Positions 4,937 through 6,897 of a stretch of 6,897 nt of DNA are shown here, piece by piece. Each line of letters opens with the position of its first letter. Position 1 is the first letter of the stretch. A model generated the notes under the pieces. The model was not told the DNA's origin. It ran no database searches and saw nothing but the letters and a program-made list of their open reading frames with translations. This DNA is from an uncultured Gemmatimonadota bacterium (GTDB lineage: Bacteria; Gemmatimonadota; Gemmatimonadetes; Gemmatimonadales; GWC2-71-9): contig CAMLHP010000111.1 of NCBI GenBank assembly GCA_946479805.1, positions 1 to 6,897 of the forward strand, written 5' to 3'. Both the position numbers and the translations under genes were made by a program.

Positions 4937-5391
4937 GAACCCTGTGGCTGTTTGTTCATTTCGTCGGTCTCGCGTTCTGGATCGGCGGCGGGCTGGCGGC
5001 CATGAATGCGGCACGATCCTCCGGCCGCGAGGACCGGGCCGGAATGCGCAGCGTCGGGCGGGCCCAGGGCGCGATCCTTCGCAGGGTCATCGCCCCGGGA
5101 GCGGTGATGGTGGTGCTGTCCGGCCTGGTCCTGACGCTGCAGATGATGGACGCGTTCGCAACCGGGATGAACCACTGGCTCATGACGATGCAGGGCGCGG
5201 GCCTCCTGGGCGCGCTGGTGCTGATCATAGGATCACTTCCGGCGGCGGGCCGCATCGCGCGGATCGACCCGGTGGCTGAGCCGGACAAGTTCGACGCATT
5301 GCGGAAGCGCCTGGCTGTGCTGGGAGCCGTCGCGGGAGTGCTGGCGTTTATCGCGCTCTTCGCTGGGGTGGCGTACAGGACCGGGATGTAG
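4933..5391 (+). CDS. Small four-helix membrane protein, CopD/DUF2269-like
   Basis: This protein has 152 residues and four hydrophobic helices at about 4-24, 52-72, 82-103 and 127-148. The first helix reads LFVHFVGLAFWIGGG, with His9 followed by WIGGG, the pattern of CopD-like and DUF2269-like membrane proteins, where such histidines may bind haem or copper. His81, at the start of helix 3, could be a second ligand. Arg-rich stretches lie between helices 1 and 2 (27-51) and between helices 3 and 4 (107-126), so both of those connections probably face the cytoplasm, with both termini on the opposite side. It overlaps the DUF2203 gene by 4 bp and ends 12 bp before mlaE. Precise function is unknown; the family assignment rests on pattern only. 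Confidence 0.8.
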   Translation: MRTLWLFVHFVGLAFWIGGGLAAMNAARSSGREDRAGMRSVGRAQGAILRRVIAPGAVMVVLSGLVLTLQMMDAFATGMNHWLMTMQGAGLLGALVLIIGSLPAAGRIARIDPVAEPDKFDALRKRLAVLGAVAGVLAFIALFAGVAYRTGM

Positions 5392-5394
5392 AAT
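5389..5394 (+). promoter_or_regulatory. Candidate internal -10 box (TAGAAT) in front of mlaE
   Basis: TAGAAT matches TATAAT at five of six positions. It overlaps the TAG stop of the upstream gene and ends 9 bp before the mlaE ATG, where no Shine-Dalgarno is present. It could start a nearly leaderless mlaEF transcript in addition to readthrough from upstream. No -35 is evident. Confidence 0.35.
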
Positions 5395-5403
5395 TCTTCT
5401 CGC

Positions 5404-6198
5404 ATGTCACCAGCCCCCCTGCGCTTCGATCTCCGGCGGTCCACGGGACGCATGGTCCTCGGCGCACTTGCGCATGTGGGCCGTTTCAGCATGCTGGTGG
5501 TGGAGTTCTTCCGGGGCCTCAAGGAGCCGAGGATCTGGGTGCCCCGGGCCTTCGACGAGGCGTGGAACATCGGCATCGGAAGCCTTTTCATCGTGCTGCT
5601 GGTGAGCGCCTTCGCCGGCGCGGTGACCGCGCTCCAGGCCGGCTACCAGTTCCAGGGCAACCTTCCCTGGTTCGTGGTCGGGACGCTGGTCACCCAGTCC
5701 ATCATCCTCGAGCTGGGCCCCGTGCTCACCGGGCTCATCCTGGCCGGCCGGATCGGTGCGCGGTATGCCGCCGAGATCGGCACCATGCGCGTCACCGAGC
5801 AGATCGACGCACTGGAGAGCCTGGGTCGCTCGCCGGCCTCGCACCTCCTGGTGCCCAGGGTCGTGGCGGGACTGGTGATGGTGCCGATACTGGTGATCTT
5901 CGCCGACGTCATCGGCGTGGCGATGGGCTGGTTCTCGGCCCGGCAGGTCATGCCGGTCACCGACGCGGACTTCGCGTATGGTGCCCAGGCGTACTATCGC
6001 CCGTTCGACGCGTACTATTCGCTGATCAAGGCCTTCTTCTTCGCCGGGGCGATCACCTTCATTCCCTGCTACATGGGCTTCAACACGGGGCAGGGCGCCG
6101 AGGGGGTGGGCCGTTCCACCACCGGCGCGGTGGTAAGCGCCTCGGTGCTGATCCTGCTGCTCGACACCCTGCTGGCTCAGCTGCTGCTCACCGTGTGA
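5404..6198 (+). CDS. mlaE: MlaE family phospholipid ABC transporter permease
   Basis: This 264-residue inner-membrane permease belongs to the Mla-type (YrbE) phospholipid transporter that, with MlaF ATPase and an MCE protein (MlaD), moves phospholipid between the inner and outer membranes and helps keep outer-membrane asymmetry. The family core is evident: ELGPVLTGLILAGRIGARYA (103-122), EIGTMRVTEQIDALESLG (124-141) and the end block CYMGFNTGQGAEGVGRST (222-239). Hydrophobic segments lie at about 58-78, 88-116, 148-176, 205-226 and 241-263. The ATG at 5404 has no Shine-Dalgarno. An ATG at 5452 preceded by GGGA is a possible shorter start (248 residues), and the first 16 residues show nothing conserved that I can recognise. 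The stop overlaps the mlaF start by 4 bp. Confidence 0.96.
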   Translation: MSPAPLRFDLRRSTGRMVLGALAHVGRFSMLVVEFFRGLKEPRIWVPRAFDEAWNIGIGSLFIVLLVSAFAGAVTALQAGYQFQGNLPWFVVGTLVTQSIILELGPVLTGLILAGRIGARYAAEIGTMRVTEQIDALESLGRSPASHLLVPRVVAGLVMVPILVIFADVIGVAMGWFSARQVMPVTDADFAYGAQAYYRPFDAYYSLIKAFFFAGAITFIPCYMGFNTGQGAEGVGRSTTGAVVSASVLILLLDTLLAQLLLTV

Positions 6199-6897
6199 TC
6201 GAGCTCCGGGATGTCGCCAAGCGGTTCGGCGAGCAGGTGGTGCTGGACGGGGTGGACTTCACGGTCGCGGACGGCGAGACCGTGGCGCTGCTGGGCCCGT
6301 CGGGCACCGGCAAGAGCGTGCTGCTCAAGCACATCATCGGGCTGATCAAGCCGGACCGTGGCAGCGTGATTGTGGACGGGCTCGACGTGCCGAAGCTCCG
6401 GCGCAAGGACCTTCGACAGCTGCGCTACCGGATAGGGTATGTCTTCCAGAACGGCGCGCTGTTCGACTCGATGAACGTGCTGGAGAACGTGCGGCTGGGG
6501 ATCTCGGACACCCGGAAGTACAACGACGAGGACTACAGCCGCGATGCGGTGGAGCGCTGCATCCGGCTGGTGAACCTCTCGCCCGAGACCATCGAGAAGT
6601 TCCCGGCCGAGCTTTCCGGCGGCATGCGGAAGCGGGTGGGGATCGCCCGCGCGATCGTGGGCGAACCCGACTACCTGCTGTACGACGAGCCGACGTCGGG
6701 GCTCGACCCGGTCAACGCCGACATCATCGATGACCTGGTCATGCGGCTCGACAAGGAACTGGGCGTCACCAGCGTGATGGTTACCCACGACGTTCGCGGG
6801 GCGTTCCGGGTCGCGGACCGGCTGGCGCTCCTCAGTGAGGGAAAGATCGTGATGCAGGGAACGCAGCAGGAGTTTCTCGCCTCGGACAGCCCCAAGG
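6195..6897 (+). CDS. mlaF: MlaF family phospholipid ABC transporter ATP-binding protein (3' end beyond window)
   Basis: The frame begins at a GTG (6195-6197) that overlaps the mlaE stop as GTGA and stays open to the right edge, giving 234 residues. It is an ABC ATPase driving the Mla phospholipid transporter at the cytoplasmic face. Visible motifs are Walker A GPSGTGKS (34-41), Q-loop Gln85 in VFQNGALFDS, signature LSGGMRKRVGIARAI (140-154), Walker B LLYDEPTSGLDP (161-172) and H-loop His198 in VTHD. FQNGALFDSM and SGGMRKRVG are typical of MlaF/MKL-type ATPases rather than importer ATPases. There is no separate Shine-Dalgarno, so translation is probably coupled to mlaE. Related proteins are about 240-270 residues, so only a short end is missing. 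mlaD with an MCE domain is expected next. Confidence 0.96.
   Translation, partial: MIELRDVAKRFGEQVVLDGVDFTVADGETVALLGPSGTGKSVLLKHIIGLIKPDRGSVIVDGLDVPKLRRKDLRQLRYRIGYVFQNGALFDSMNVLENVRLGISDTRKYNDEDYSRDAVERCIRLVNLSPETIEKFPAELSGGMRKRVGIARAIVGEPDYLLYDEPTSGLDPVNADIIDDLVMRLDKELGVTSVMVTHDVRGAFRVADRLALLSEGKIVMQGTQQEFLASDSPK

Noticed and set aside
6177..6788. Open minus-strand frame of 203 codons at the right end
   Set aside because: It is antisense to mlaF, whose Walker A, signature, Walker B and H-loop are all intact on the plus strand.

Overview
This is a GC-rich window of about 6.9 kb with tightly packed genes. It looks like a chromosomal housekeeping segment from a diderm (outer-membrane) bacterium, because it carries an MlaE/MlaF-type phospholipid ABC transporter. 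Protein style and the repetitive heptamer spacers make me think of Gemmatimonadota or a similar soil lineage. That is an impression without any database comparison. I see no tRNA, rRNA, CRISPR array, insertion sequence or phage gene.

Layout. Positions 1-230 hold no certain gene, possibly the 3' end of a plus-strand gene with a disordered Ser/Pro/Arg/Gly-rich tail. A strong GC hairpin at 233-260 separates it from a minus-strand gene (267-728) for a DUF442/beta-lactamase-hydrolase-like phosphatase or sulfurtransferase domain protein. That gene is divergent from a plus-strand gene (833-2632) for glutamine-dependent NAD+ synthase (NadE). The 104-bp divergent spacer is almost filled by heptamer repeats folded into a 26-bp imperfect inverted repeat. 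nadE ends in a terminator-like hairpin followed by a second, different heptamer array that runs up to a hotdog-fold acyl-CoA thioesterase gene (2682-3146). This converges on a minus-strand DoxX-family membrane protein gene (3168-3587).

From 3674 to the right edge is an apparent five-gene plus-strand operon: patatin-like phospholipase, DUF2203 protein, small four-helix membrane protein (CopD/DUF2269-like), MlaE permease and MlaF ATPase (cut off at the edge). Spacings are 12 bp, a 4-bp overlap, 12 bp and a 4-bp overlap. MlaE and MlaF would form the inner-membrane phospholipid pump. The MCE-domain partner MlaD would be expected just beyond the right edge. A patatin lipase at the head of the operon suggests membrane-lipid turnover linked to lipid transport, which is inference.

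The window contains no obvious undescribed multi-gene system. The most unusual material is non-coding: the two 7-bp-period arrays, and the symmetric TANNNT boxes 6 bp upstream of both divergent start codons, suggesting leaderless transcription from the ends of the inverted repeat.
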